From positions 620,001 through 684,000 of the forward strand of contig NZ_FXWG01000001.1 in NCBI RefSeq assembly GCF_900177715.1: DNA of 64,000 nt, given 5' to 3'. Of the stretch, positions 9,024-17,589 are shown in pieces. A model generated the notes under the pieces. That model was not told the DNA's origin and did no database searches. It was given only the letters and a program-made list of their open reading frames with translations. Position 1 is the stretch's first letter. Each line of letters begins with the position of its first letter. The position numbers and the translations under genes were made by a program. The stretch comes from Altererythrobacter xiamenensis. Its GTDB lineage: Bacteria > Pseudomonadota > Alphaproteobacteria > Sphingomonadales > Sphingomonadaceae.

Positions 9024-9991
9024 GCTGCAGCGCTCTCCGCTGGCGGCACGACGCGGTCTAGAAACTCGGCAATCGCATCCATCGCGCGGTCGCGCACGGG
9101 ATCGACCTCGCGCAGGATCTCATGGCTGGCCTCGTTGCCGAAGGAAACCAGTTCTCCATTGGGGAGGCGGTTTGCAGCTTCTTCGATCGCCTCCATCGAA
9201 ACCAGCTTGTCGTTCGACGTGCCGATCAGCAAAATCGGCGTCGTGATCGCCTCCAGCTTTCCAGGCGCGAAAAGGCTCCGCATCGAAGCATAGGCGCGTT
9301 CGATCCAGCCCCAGCTGCCCGGCCCCATGACGAGTTCGGGGCGGTGCTCCCGCCACCATAGTTCATCCTCGTAGCGGTCTTCGTCGTGGGTCAGCAGCGA
9401 CTTGCGCGCCGCCGGAACTTCGCCCGGCTTTTCGCTCCACTTCCATGCCGGGCGGGCCGGATCGCCAAATCGCAGCATCAGGCGCGCTGCGGCATGGCCG
9501 ATTGCGGCGGGGATACGTCCGACGAAGCCGAGCATGGGTGCCGATAGAAAGAGAGCGTCGGGATCGACGGCCCTTTCCATCAGCGCGCGCAACACCAGAT
9601 GGCCACCCATCGAATGACCGGCAAGCACATGGGGACCGGGCGTATCTGCCTTCCAGGACTGCCAGAGATGCCCCAGATCGGAGACCCAATCGCCGAAATC
9701 CTCTATGTGGCCGGTAACCTTGTCCTTGCCGAGACGACCGGAACCGGCCTGCCCGCGCCAGTCGGCCGCAGTCACCCTCCAGCCGGCGCGATGCCACTGC
9801 TCGAGGCTTTCGAGATACTTCTCGTAATTGTCGCCCCGCCCGGGGAGAAACAGGATCGATCCGCGCGGGCGCGCACCCGTACCGGCAGCTCCCGGCCAGT
9901 CGATCCGCCTCAGCTCATGTCCGTCGCTCGCACGCCAGATCGTCTCGTTCGCATGCGGAGGAATTGCACGGCGGTCGATCGCTAGCGTCAC
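9020..9991 (-). CDS. Alpha/beta hydrolase, lysophospholipase (PldB-like) family
   Basis: The protein has the serine-lipase layout of monoacylglycerol-lipase/PldB proteins. An early glycine-rich FLPGRGDNYEKYLESLEQWH is followed by DWRGQAGSGR, and the nucleophile elbow is GHSMGGHLVL. The late Asp is in LLIGTSNDKLVS and the catalytic His in GNEASHEILRE. The likely substrate is a lysophospholipid or acylglycerol. The start is uncertain: the frame is open to a TTG at 10072, a strong GGAGG near 10020 sits before a rare ATT codon, and the first ordinary start after it is the GTG at 9991, which I used. It overlaps the FAD oxidase gene downstream by four bases and diverges from cpaA. Confidence 0.8.
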   Translation of the reverse strand: MTLAIDRRAIPPHANETIWRASDGHELRRIDWPGAAGTGARPRGSILFLPGRGDNYEKYLESLEQWHRAGWRVTAADWRGQAGSGRLGKDKVTGHIEDFGDWVSDLGHLWQSWKADTPGPHVLAGHSMGGHLVLRALMERAVDPDALFLSAPMLGFVGRIPAAIGHAAARLMLRFGDPARPAWKWSEKPGEVPAARKSLLTHDEDRYEDELWWREHRPELVMGPGSWGWIERAYASMRSLFAPGKLEAITTPILLIGTSNDKLVSMEAIEEAANRLPNGELVSFGNEASHEILREVDPVRDRAMDAIAEFLDRVVPPAESAAA

Positions 9992-10091
9992 GGTCTCGCT
10001 GGTATCACTAATGTCACGCCTCCGAGACTGGTTACTTTTTGGTAAGTGATAATCTGTAGCACCGGTTTTCAAGGGGATCCTTGGGGGCCAG

Positions 10092-10583
10092 ATGCAAACC
10101 GAATATTTTCACTACGGACTGCTCGTCTGCTTGGCAATCGCGCTGCTTGTCGCAGCCTTTACCGACATTCGCCGCAGGCAGATCGACAACTGGCTCAATG
10201 CCGGAATCGCACTCGCTGCGCCGCTTTACTGGTGGGCCAGCGGGCTGTCGCTCTATCCCGGCGTCGCGCTGCAACTGGCCATCGCCGTGGGTGCTTTCGC
10301 GGTGCTGGCCGGGCTTTTCGCAATGAAGATGATGGGCGGCGGCGACGTCAAATTGCTCACTGCCCTTGCCCTGTGGGTTCCGCCCGTACCGTTTCTCCAG
10401 CTGCTCATCGTCATGGCGCTGGTCGGCGGGGTGCTGACGATCGTCATGGGTGCCTGGCACTTCATGAAGCGCCAGCGCGACCGGCTTGCCGTGCCTTACG
10501 GGGTCGCCATCGCCATCGGCGGTCTTTGGGTGCTCGGAACTCAATTGATGCCCGACGCTGCCAAGGCAGCCGGAGTGCAGTGA
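10092..10583 (+). CDS. cpaA: Prepilin peptidase CpaA/TadV
   Basis: A polytopic inner-membrane aspartic protease that trims Flp-type prepilin leader peptides. The 163-aa protein has about four to five hydrophobic helices and both catalytic aspartates in family context: AAFTDIRRRQIDNWLN (about residue 25) and MMGGGDVKLLTALALW (about residue 84). Start ATG at 10092 follows GGGGGCC. It is the first gene of the tad/cpa operon. Its promoter is not clear; a GATAAT at 10048-10053 could be a -10 element but I see no convincing -35. Confidence 0.92.
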   Translation: MQTEYFHYGLLVCLAIALLVAAFTDIRRRQIDNWLNAGIALAAPLYWWASGLSLYPGVALQLAIAVGAFAVLAGLFAMKMMGGGDVKLLTALALWVPPVPFLQLLIVMALVGGVLTIVMGAWHFMKRQRDRLAVPYGVAIAIGGLWVLGTQLMPDAAKAAGVQ

Positions 10584-10670
10584 ACCTGATTTTAACCAGT
10601 CCGGTCTTAAGGACTGAAACCATACTTGCCCGACTACCAACAGGGCCGACACGAGGGGGCTAGAATAGCC

Positions 10671-11765
10671 ATGGATAGGAAGAAGCTGGTTTTGCTGCTG
10701 GGTGCGCTGGTCATCGCGATCGGCACCGCATTGGCAGCGCGTAGCATGTTTGCAGGCGCTTCGGCCCCGCAGGCTGAGGCGGCTCCGGTTCCGGAAGGAC
10801 CCAAGGTACTGGTTGCAAACCGTGCCCTGCCTGCCGGTACCATCGTCACTGCGGATGCGATCGGCTTCCAGCAATGGCCCGAAGAGCTCGTCCAGGACGC
10901 CTACTTCATCGATGGCGAATCGGACATCACCCAGCTGATGGGTACCGTGGTGCGCCATCCGGTCACTGCCGGTGAGCCTGTCACGCAGGGCTCGCTCGTC
11001 GCACCTGGCGATCGCGGCTTCCTTGCAGCTGCTCTCGGCCCGGGCATGCGCGCCGTCACCGTTCCGGTTTCGGCCAAGACCGGCGTTGCCGGCTTCGTCT
11101 TCCCGGGTGACCGCGTCGACCTCGTGCTGACGCAGACCGTCAAGGGCGACGACGGCCAGTCGCTGAAGGCTGCAGAAACCGTACTTCGTAACCTTCGCGT
11201 GCTGGCGACCGACCAGTCGACCACGCAGAAGACCAACGAACAGGGCAAGACCGTCGTTCGCACCTTCCGCACCGTGACGCTCGAAGTCACACCGAAGATT
11301 GCGGAAAAGGTTGCCGTGGCGCAGACCATCGGCACGCTCAGCCTCGCGCTGCGCTCGATCGCCGACAACCAGGTCGAGCTCGAGAAGGCAATCGCTTCGG
11401 GTGACGTCGTAATCCCCGAAGGCGCATCGCCCGAGGAAGAGGAAGACCTCATCCGCACCGCCATGAGCCGTCCGATCGACAAGGGTACGACCTATTCGAC
11501 CGGTGGTGACGTGTCCCGCTTCCAGCGCAGCTCGATGCCGCGCCAGGGCAGCGCACCGCGTCCGAGCGCTCCTGCCATGGGCGTTCCTGCCCAGCGTGGC
11601 GGCACGCCGGTCTATCGCGGTCCGTCGGTCCGTGTGACCCGCGGCAAGAGCACCACCGAAGTTCCGGTCGGCAGCGGAGCAGGCGCTTTCCTGAGCCTGC
11701 AGGCACAGGGCGTCTCCGAAGCCGGTCAGACGGTTCCGGCCGTCACCAGCGCGATCGTGCGCTGA
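10671..11765 (+). CDS. cpaB: Flp pilus assembly protein CpaB/RcpC
   Basis: CpaB is a periplasmic, membrane-anchored protein that supports the secretin of the tad pilus. The 364-aa product begins MDRKKLVLLLGALVIAIGTA (single N-terminal helix). It then carries a SAF-type domain, VLVANRALPAGTIVTADAI, followed by VPVSAKTGVAGFVFPGDRVDL typical of RcpC/CpaB. The C-terminal third is Pro/Gly/Arg rich and probably disordered. I chose the ATG at 10671 rather than the TTG at 10626 because the hydrophobic leader starts there and GAGGGGG lies upstream. It is followed after 11 bases by cpaC. Confidence 0.93.
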   Translation: MDRKKLVLLLGALVIAIGTALAARSMFAGASAPQAEAAPVPEGPKVLVANRALPAGTIVTADAIGFQQWPEELVQDAYFIDGESDITQLMGTVVRHPVTAGEPVTQGSLVAPGDRGFLAAALGPGMRAVTVPVSAKTGVAGFVFPGDRVDLVLTQTVKGDDGQSLKAAETVLRNLRVLATDQSTTQKTNEQGKTVVRTFRTVTLEVTPKIAEKVAVAQTIGTLSLALRSIADNQVELEKAIASGDVVIPEGASPEEEEDLIRTAMSRPIDKGTTYSTGGDVSRFQRSSMPRQGSAPRPSAPAMGVPAQRGGTPVYRGPSVRVTRGKSTTEVPVGSGAGAFLSLQAQGVSEAGQTVPAVTSAIVR

Positions 11766-11776
11766 GGGGAAGAGCG

Positions 11777-13450
11777 ATGAGCATCACGAACAACCGATCG
11801 CACGCTTTTCCTGCAACAGGGATCAAAACGAGGGGCAAACCAATGAAACGCCGCCTGACTGCAAAACTGCTGCTTGCCAGCCTGGCCATCGCGCCGCTCG
11901 CAAGCGTGCCAATGGGCACCGCCACGGCGCAATCCGTGCGCAGCCCGGCCCAGGACATCGTCCTGTCGATCGGACGCGGCGAACTCGTCACCGTGCCTGG
12001 CTCGATGGCAGACGTTTTCATCGCCAATGACGCGATCGCCGATGTGCAGATCAAGTCGCAGCGCCAGCTCTATGTGTTCGGCAAGGCCGGTGGTCAGACC
12101 ACCATCTATGCCAGCAACAGCCGCGGCGACGTGATCTGGTCGGCCAATATCCGCGTCGGCTCCAACATCGACAGCATCGACCAGATGCTCGCACTGGCCA
12201 TGCCCGAAGCGAAGATCGGTGTTGCGACCATGGGTTCGAACACCATCCTGCTGACCGGCACGGTTGCCGCCCCTGAAGATGCAGCCGAGGCAGAGCGCCT
12301 TGTCGCAGCCTTCGTCGGTGACGGTGCCAATGTCATCAGCCGCCTGAAAATGGCGACGCCGCTGCAGGTCAACCTGCAGGTGAAGTTCGCCGAAGTCAGC
12401 CGCTCGCTGGTGCGCGATATCGGCGGCAGCCTGCAGTCGATCGACGCCGGCAGCGGCTTCCGCTTCGGTGTGGGCACCGGCCGCCAGACGGTTACGGGTG
12501 ACTACACTGTCGGTGGCCCTCTGGGCGTTGGCAACAACATCCAGAACCCGACCACGCAGGTCTTCAACCCGCTGACCGGCCAGGTCGAAACCATTGCCGG
12601 ACCGGGTGTTCGCACCACCGGCAACGGCACCACGCTGGGTGCTGCCGGCCGCTTCCTCGGCCTCGACCTGCTCGGCGCACTCGACCTCGCAGAACGCGAT
12701 GGCCTGGTGACCACGCTGTCGCAGCCCAACCTGACCGCGCTTTCGGGCGAAACCGCCAACTTCCTTGCCGGCGGCGAATTCCCGATCCCGATCAGCCAGG
12801 GCCTCGGTGCAACCGCGGTCGAGTATCGCAAGTTCGGTGTGAGCCTCGCTTACACGCCGACGGTGCTCGCCAACGGTCGCATCTCGATCCGCGTGCTGCC
12901 GGAAGTCTCCGAACTTTCGAGCCAGGGCGCTGTCACGATCAACGGCTTCCAGATCCCTGCCCTTACGATCCGTCGCGCAGAAACGACGATCGAGCTGGGC
13001 TCGGGCCAGAGCTTCATGATCGCAGGCCTGATGAGCAACAACGCACAGAACACGATCGACAAGGCACCGGGTGCTGGCGACGTTCCGATCCTGGGCAATC
13101 TGTTCCGCTCGAAGAACTTCCGTCGCGGCGAAACCGAACTCGTCATCGTGGTTACGCCTTATCTGGTGAAGCCGGTCGATGCGAAGGACATCAAGCTGCC
13201 GACCGATGGCTACCAGTCGCAGACTCTCCTGCAGGGCTTCCTCGGCTATCAGAACCATGACGGCATTTCGGGTGCAGAACGCCCGGGCCCGACGGCAACC
13301 GACCAGGATGCCCCGGCTCCTGCGGTGAGCGGTATCGATCCGGCCGCAATCGCTCCGGCAGGCCAGTCGAAGCCCGACCGCCGTGCCAAGTCCAACACTC
13401 GCAAGAATGATCGGCAGGCCAAGGCGGCCAAGCCCGGCTTCAGCTTCTAA
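11777..13450 (+). CDS. cpaC: Outer-membrane secretin CpaC/RcpA of the tad pilus
   Basis: This 557-aa type II/III secretin forms the outer-membrane channel of the Flp pilus. A signal peptide (residues 23-52, MKRRLTAKLLLASLAIAPLA onward, cleavage near ATAQ) is followed by the N0-like domain DIVLSIGRGELVTVPGSM and a BON-type segment. The secretin domain includes VNLQVKFAEVSRSLVRDIG and the C-terminal GDVPILGNLFRSKNFRRGETELVIVVTPYLV. The tail after about residue 500 is Pro/Lys rich. Two starts are possible, 11777 and 11843, each preceded by GAGGGG at seven-base spacing; the shorter form has the more canonical signal peptide. Confidence 0.94.
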   Translation: MSITNNRSHAFPATGIKTRGKPMKRRLTAKLLLASLAIAPLASVPMGTATAQSVRSPAQDIVLSIGRGELVTVPGSMADVFIANDAIADVQIKSQRQLYVFGKAGGQTTIYASNSRGDVIWSANIRVGSNIDSIDQMLALAMPEAKIGVATMGSNTILLTGTVAAPEDAAEAERLVAAFVGDGANVISRLKMATPLQVNLQVKFAEVSRSLVRDIGGSLQSIDAGSGFRFGVGTGRQTVTGDYTVGGPLGVGNNIQNPTTQVFNPLTGQVETIAGPGVRTTGNGTTLGAAGRFLGLDLLGALDLAERDGLVTTLSQPNLTALSGETANFLAGGEFPIPISQGLGATAVEYRKFGVSLAYTPTVLANGRISIRVLPEVSELSSQGAVTINGFQIPALTIRRAETTIELGSGQSFMIAGLMSNNAQNTIDKAPGAGDVPILGNLFRSKNFRRGETELVIVVTPYLVKPVDAKDIKLPTDGYQSQTLLQGFLGYQNHDGISGAERPGPTATDQDAPAPAVSGIDPAAIAPAGQSKPDRRAKSNTRKNDRQAKAAKPGFSF

Positions 13451-13464
13451 TCGGAAAGGTGAGA

Positions 13465-14118
13465 ATGATGACCTTTGCAAAACACAGCAAGCTGGCCAAG
13501 GCGCCCGCGATCGCCCTCGCCGTTTCCCTCGGTCTCGTGCTGAGTGGATGTGGCGGCATGCCGACCAACCGCAGCCTCTACAGCACGAAGCAGCCGGTGG
13601 TCGAACGGACCAACTACACCTTCGATGTGCAGACCGGCCAGGGCGGGCTCGATATCTCGGAACGCCAGCGCCTCGCGGCCTGGTTCGACACGGTCGAGCT
13701 CGGCTATGGCGACCGCGTCACGATCGAGGATCCGATGTCGAGCGAAGCCACGCGTGACGCGGTAGCGGAACTCGCAGGCCGCCATGGTGTGCTGGTCAGC
13801 GACGTGGCTCCGGTTACAGAAGGATATGTCAATCCGGGCTTCGCCCGCGTCGTCCTGACCCGTTCGAAAGCGCACGTTCCGGGCTGCCCCGACTGGTCGG
13901 CTTCGTCGGACATGAACTACAACAATGCGACCAGCCCGGGTTACGGATGCTCGGTCAACAGCAACATGGCCGCGATGGTCGCCAACCCGCAGGATCTTCT
14001 CGAAGGTCAGGAGGGCACGGGCGAGACCGTGATCATGAGCTCCACCAAAGCCATCGACAGCTATCGCGAGCAGGCACCCAGCGGTGCCGGCGGCCTCAAG
14101 AAATCGGGAGGGAACTAA
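13465..14118 (+). CDS. cpaD: Pilus assembly lipoprotein CpaD
   Basis: A 217-aa outer-membrane-associated lipoprotein of the tad system, proposed to help secretin assembly. The leader ends with the lipobox VLSGCGG. The mature part has CpaD features: VERTNYTFDVQT, a LDISERQRLAAWF segment similar to peptidoglycan-binding OmpA-like helices, and the cysteine-bearing VPGCPDWS and GYGCSVNSNMAAMVANPQDLL. Three starts are close (GTG 13459, ATG 13465, ATG 13468); GGAAAGG at 13453 favours one of the ATGs. It starts 14 bases after cpaC and ends three bases before cpaE. Confidence 0.9.
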   Translation: MMTFAKHSKLAKAPAIALAVSLGLVLSGCGGMPTNRSLYSTKQPVVERTNYTFDVQTGQGGLDISERQRLAAWFDTVELGYGDRVTIEDPMSSEATRDAVAELAGRHGVLVSDVAPVTEGYVNPGFARVVLTRSKAHVPGCPDWSASSDMNYNNATSPGYGCSVNSNMAAMVANPQDLLEGQEGTGETVIMSSTKAIDSYREQAPSGAGGLKKSGGN

Positions 14119-14121
14119 GTC

Positions 14122-15408
14122 ATGAACGCGCCCTGGAAATCCGGAATGCCCGGTAACCGAGATCCATTTGCCGCCTATATCTGCGACGATGCCGCGCTCG
14201 ACGTACTGCGTCCGGTCGTCATCGAACTCGGCTGGCAGCCCGAAAAGTGCAACAAGGGCGGTCTGCGCAATGCGATCCAGTCGCTGAGCGTCAGCGCCAG
14301 CCCTTCGATCCTGGTAGTCGATCTGTCGGAAAGCGGCGACCCGCTCAACGACATCAACGCCCTTGCCGAGGTTTGCGAACCCGGCACGGTGGTGATCGCG
14401 ATCGGCCAGGTCAACGATGTCCGCCTTTACCGGGATCTGCTCTCGAGCGGCATTCACGACTACCTGCTGAAGCCGCTTTCGGCCGGCCAGCTTCGCGATG
14501 CGCTGAACGCGGCCCAGACCGTGTTTACCGCACCCAAGAACGCTGACGGTGAGGCGACCAAGCGTCACATTTCGACCGCGGTCGTCGGTACGCGTGGCGG
14601 TGTCGGCGCCTCGACGCTGGCAACTTCGCTCTCGTGGCTGTTCAGTGAAGAGCACAAGGCACCGACGGCACTGCTCGACCTCGACGTCCACTTCGGGACC
14701 GGCGCCCTCGCGCTCGATCTCGAGCCGGGCCGCGGCCTGACCGACGCGATCGACAATCCGAGCCGCATCGACGGCCTGTTCATCGAACGCGCCATGATCC
14801 GTGCGAACGACAACCTGTCGATCCTTTCTGCAGAAGCGCCGATCAACGCGCCGCTGATGACCGATGGCGCGGCTTTCGTCCAGCTGGAGGAAGAGTTCCG
14901 CCAGGCGTTCGAAATGACCGTGGTCGATCTGCCGCGCAACATGCTGATCAATTTCCCGCATGTGCTGGCGGATGTTAATCTCATCCTCCTCACGACGGAA
15001 ATGACACTTGCTTCTGCTCGTGACGCGATCCGCATCATCAGCTGGCTGAAGACCAATGCCGCGCATGCGCACATCATGGTCGTTGCCAACAAGGTGCAGG
15101 CTGGTGTCGCAGAGATCAGCAAGGCCGATTTCGAAGCCTCGATCGAACACAAGATCGATTTCTCGATTCCATACGACATCAAGGCTGCAGCCAATGCCGC
15201 CAAGATGGGCCAGGTGTTCGTCGAAGCGAACCGTTCGAGCAAGGCGACTTCGGTCATCAAGCAGATCGGCGAACGCGTGATGGGCGCGAGCGAGGAAAAC
15301 CTCGCCAATAGCGAACCCGAGAAGAAATCGCTGCTCGGCGGCTTCGATCTGAAATCGCTCCTCGCGAAAAAAGAAAAGAGCGCACCGGTCAGGGAAACGG
15401 CCGAATAA
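14122..15408 (+). CDS. cpaE: Pilus localisation ATPase-like protein CpaE/TadZ
   Basis: CpaE/TadZ is a MinD/ParA-related protein that places the pilus machine at the pole. The 428-aa product has an N-terminal receiver-like domain (about residues 12-125) and a MinD-like domain starting near 150 with AVVGTRGGVGASTLATSLSW. The Walker A reads GGVGAS, with Ala where ParA ATPases have the invariant Lys; this is a known trait of CpaE proteins, so catalytic activity is doubtful. LLDLDVHFGTGALALDLEPG and VVDLPRNML follow. The C-terminal tail is Lys/Glu rich. The next gene in most tad loci is the ATPase cpaF; here a hairpin and tadB follow. Confidence 0.92.
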   Translation: MNAPWKSGMPGNRDPFAAYICDDAALDVLRPVVIELGWQPEKCNKGGLRNAIQSLSVSASPSILVVDLSESGDPLNDINALAEVCEPGTVVIAIGQVNDVRLYRDLLSSGIHDYLLKPLSAGQLRDALNAAQTVFTAPKNADGEATKRHISTAVVGTRGGVGASTLATSLSWLFSEEHKAPTALLDLDVHFGTGALALDLEPGRGLTDAIDNPSRIDGLFIERAMIRANDNLSILSAEAPINAPLMTDGAAFVQLEEEFRQAFEMTVVDLPRNMLINFPHVLADVNLILLTTEMTLASARDAIRIISWLKTNAAHAHIMVVANKVQAGVAEISKADFEASIEHKIDFSIPYDIKAAANAAKMGQVFVEANRSSKATSVIKQIGERVMGASEENLANSEPEKKSLLGGFDLKSLLAKKEKSAPVRETAE

Positions 15409-15422
15409 GGGTCGTGAACCAA

Positions 15423-15458
15423 GGGCCATCCGGAGCAAAACGCGGTTTCGGATGGCCC
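15423..15458 (+). other. Perfect inverted repeat in the cpaE-tadB gap
   Basis: A 10-bp perfect stem, GGGCCATCCG at 15423-15432 and CGGATGGCCC at 15449-15458, encloses a 16-base loop. No T-run follows, so it is not a standard terminator. It could slow polymerase, protect upstream mRNA from 3' exonucleases, or mark a deletion scar. It occupies most of the 96-base gap between cpaE and tadB, where cpaF is usually encoded. Confidence 0.6.
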
Positions 15459-15504
15459 CCACGATCAAATCCAACGAGTTGAAACGGAAAGGCGGGACAA
15501 TCCA

Positions 15505-16476
15505 ATGAGCACCATACAGCTCCTGCTAATCGTCGGCGTCATTTTCGGCGTACTGGTGGTCGGCTTTGTCCTGATGTCGGGTCCGTCGCCTGCCAAGGAA
15601 AGCCAGCGTCGCCTCCAGGCGGTTCGCTTCCGGCATTCCGAAAGCACCGACACCAAGGTTGAATCGCAGCTCAAGAAGGCGATCGCCGCGCGCAAGCCCA
15701 AGGCACACAAGGTCGCGGGCTCAAGTTCGCGTATCGAAGCGCTCGAGATGCGTCTCGACCGGACCGGCAAGGGCTGGACGCTGCAGCAATATGCCTATGC
15801 CTCGCTCGGCCTCGCGCTGTTCGTTGCGGTCATCCTGTTCCTGCGCACCGGCTCGCTCGGACTGTCGCTCGGCGTCGGCCTGTTCGTCGGCGCAGGTCTC
15901 CCGCACTTCGTGGTCGGCTACTTCATCAAGAAGCGGACTAACGCCTTCAACGTGAAATTCCCTGACGGGATCGAACTGCTCGTGCGTGGTCTGCGTTCGG
16001 GTCTGCCTGTTACCGAAACGCTCGCCGTGGTGGCCCAGGAAGTCCCCGGCCCTGTCGGCGAGGAATTCAAGGGCATCGTCGAGCGCATCAAGATCGGCCG
16101 CACCATGGAGGAATCGCTCCAGGAAACGGCCGACCGTCTCGGGATCCCCGAGTTCAACTTCTTCTGCATCACTCTGGCGATCCAGCGCGAAACCGGTGGT
16201 AACCTCGCCGAGACGCTGTCCAACCTTGCCGACGTGCTGCGCAAGCGCGCACAGATGAAGCTCAAGATCCGCGCGATGAGTTCGGAATCGAAAGCCTCGG
16301 CCTATATCGTCGGCGCGCTGCCGTTCATCGTCTTCTTCATGATCTGGTGGATCAACCCGTCCTACATCGGCGGCTTCTTCACCGACGATCGCCTGATCGT
16401 CGCCGGTCTGGGCGGCATGGTCTGGATGTCGATCGGCGGCTTCATCATGGCCAAGATGGTCAGCTTCGAAATCTGA
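15505..16476 (+). CDS. tadB: Tad pilus inner-membrane platform protein TadB (T2SS F family)
   Basis: One of the two polytopic platform proteins of the Flp pilus. The 323-aa protein has an N-terminal helix (residues 5-25), a basic cytoplasmic stretch, a helix pair near 100-135, and the T2SSF core. The core includes FPDGIELLVRGLRSGLPVTETLAVVAQEVPGPVGEEF and GIPEFNFFCITLAIQRETGGNLAETLSNLADVLRKR. Two C-terminal helices end at KMVSFEI. It starts with ATG at 15505 behind AAGGCGGGA. It requires a cytoplasmic ATPase (CpaF/TadA), which is not encoded in this locus. tadC follows after 20 bases. Confidence 0.93.
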   Translation: MSTIQLLLIVGVIFGVLVVGFVLMSGPSPAKESQRRLQAVRFRHSESTDTKVESQLKKAIAARKPKAHKVAGSSSRIEALEMRLDRTGKGWTLQQYAYASLGLALFVAVILFLRTGSLGLSLGVGLFVGAGLPHFVVGYFIKKRTNAFNVKFPDGIELLVRGLRSGLPVTETLAVVAQEVPGPVGEEFKGIVERIKIGRTMEESLQETADRLGIPEFNFFCITLAIQRETGGNLAETLSNLADVLRKRAQMKLKIRAMSSESKASAYIVGALPFIVFFMIWWINPSYIGGFFTDDRLIVAGLGGMVWMSIGGFIMAKMVSFEI

Positions 16477-16496
16477 GCGAGGGATAGGAAAGACAC

Positions 16497-17498
16497 ATGA
16501 ATTCTCCCGGACCCACGCTACTCGGCTTCGACGTCATCCTCGTCGGCTCGCTTCTGGCTGGCCTGGCTGCGATGGCGATGATGTTCGCGATCTACACCGC
16601 GGTCACCATCAAGGACCCGATGGCGAAGCGCGTGAAATCGCTCAACGACCGCCGCGAGGAACTCAAGGCAGGTATCATCACCTCGACCGCGAAAAAGCGC
16701 GCCAGTCTGGTGCGCCGGACGGACAAGACCGACAAGGTGAAGCAACAGCTGGAAGGGATGAAGGTTCTCCAGGAGAGCCAGATTGCCGACGTCCAGCAAA
16801 AGCTTGCCCATGCCGGCTATCGCAACAAGGAACTCGCCGTTTTCGTGATCGGTGCGCGCCTCGTCCTTCCAATCGTGTTCGGCATCATCGGCGTGCTGAT
16901 GATCTACGTCATCGATTATTTCCCGGACTGGGGCGGCGTGAAACGCGTCGGCGCGCTCGGTGCCCTGCTTTTCGCAGGCTACAAGGGCCCGGAAATCTTC
17001 CTGAAGAACAAGGCCAGCAAACGTACCGACGAAATCCGCAAGGGCCTGCCTGACGCGCTCGACCTGCTGGTCATCTGCGCCGAGGCCGGTCTGACCGTCG
17101 ATGCCGCCTTCAACCGGGTCGCCAAGGAACTGGGGCGCGCCTATCCGGAACTGGGTGACGAGTTCGCCCTGACCGCGATCGAGCTGTCCTTCCTCAACGA
17201 ACGCAAGAAGGCTTTCGATAATCTCGCCTATCGCGTCGATCTGGAAGCGGTGCGCGGCGTCGTCACCACCATGATCCAGACGGAACGTTACGGTACACCG
17301 CTAGCATCCGCACTGCGCGTGCTTTCGGCAGAGTTCCGTAACGAACGCATGATGCGCGCCGAGGAAAAGGCAGCGCGTCTCCCGGCGATCATGACCGTGC
17401 CGCTGATCATGTTCATTCTGCCGGTGCTGTTCATCGTCATTCTCGGTCCGGCGGCCTGTTCGATCTCGGACGCCTTCGCAGCCAAGCCGGGTCGCTGA
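16497..17498 (+). CDS. tadC: Tad pilus inner-membrane platform protein TadC (T2SS F family)
   Basis: Second platform protein, 333 aa. It has an N-terminal helix (about 12-38), a basic linker, a helix pair near 110-150, and the F-family domain with GLPDALDLLVICAEAGLTVDAAFNRVAKELGRAYPELGDE and VTTMIQTERYGTPLASALRVLSAEFRNERMMRAEEKAARLP. A terminal hydrophobic helix follows (MTVPLIMFILPVLFIVILGP). It is the last gene of the operon. TadD and the TadE/TadG minor pilins, which often follow, are absent; the next gene is on the other strand after a terminator. Confidence 0.93.
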   Translation: MNSPGPTLLGFDVILVGSLLAGLAAMAMMFAIYTAVTIKDPMAKRVKSLNDRREELKAGIITSTAKKRASLVRRTDKTDKVKQQLEGMKVLQESQIADVQQKLAHAGYRNKELAVFVIGARLVLPIVFGIIGVLMIYVIDYFPDWGGVKRVGALGALLFAGYKGPEIFLKNKASKRTDEIRKGLPDALDLLVICAEAGLTVDAAFNRVAKELGRAYPELGDEFALTAIELSFLNERKKAFDNLAYRVDLEAVRGVVTTMIQTERYGTPLASALRVLSAEFRNERMMRAEEKAARLPAIMTVPLIMFILPVLFIVILGPAACSISDAFAAKPGR

Positions 17499-17530
17499 CA
17501 AGCGAGCCGAACAAGCTCGACGCAAAAAGA

Positions 17531-17562
17531 AAGGCCGGGCCGCCCACAAGCGGTCCGGCCTT
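17531..17562. terminator. Bidirectional intrinsic terminator between tadC and the MarR gene
   Basis: Stem AAGGCCGGGCCGC at 17531-17543 pairs with GCGGTCCGGCCTT at 17550-17562, with one mismatch and a six-base loop. On the minus strand it is followed by TCTTTTTGCG (for the MarR gene), on the plus strand by CTGCTTTC (for tadC). Confidence 0.8.
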
Positions 17563-17589
17563 CTGCTTTCAGGGCAACATTGACGCAGG

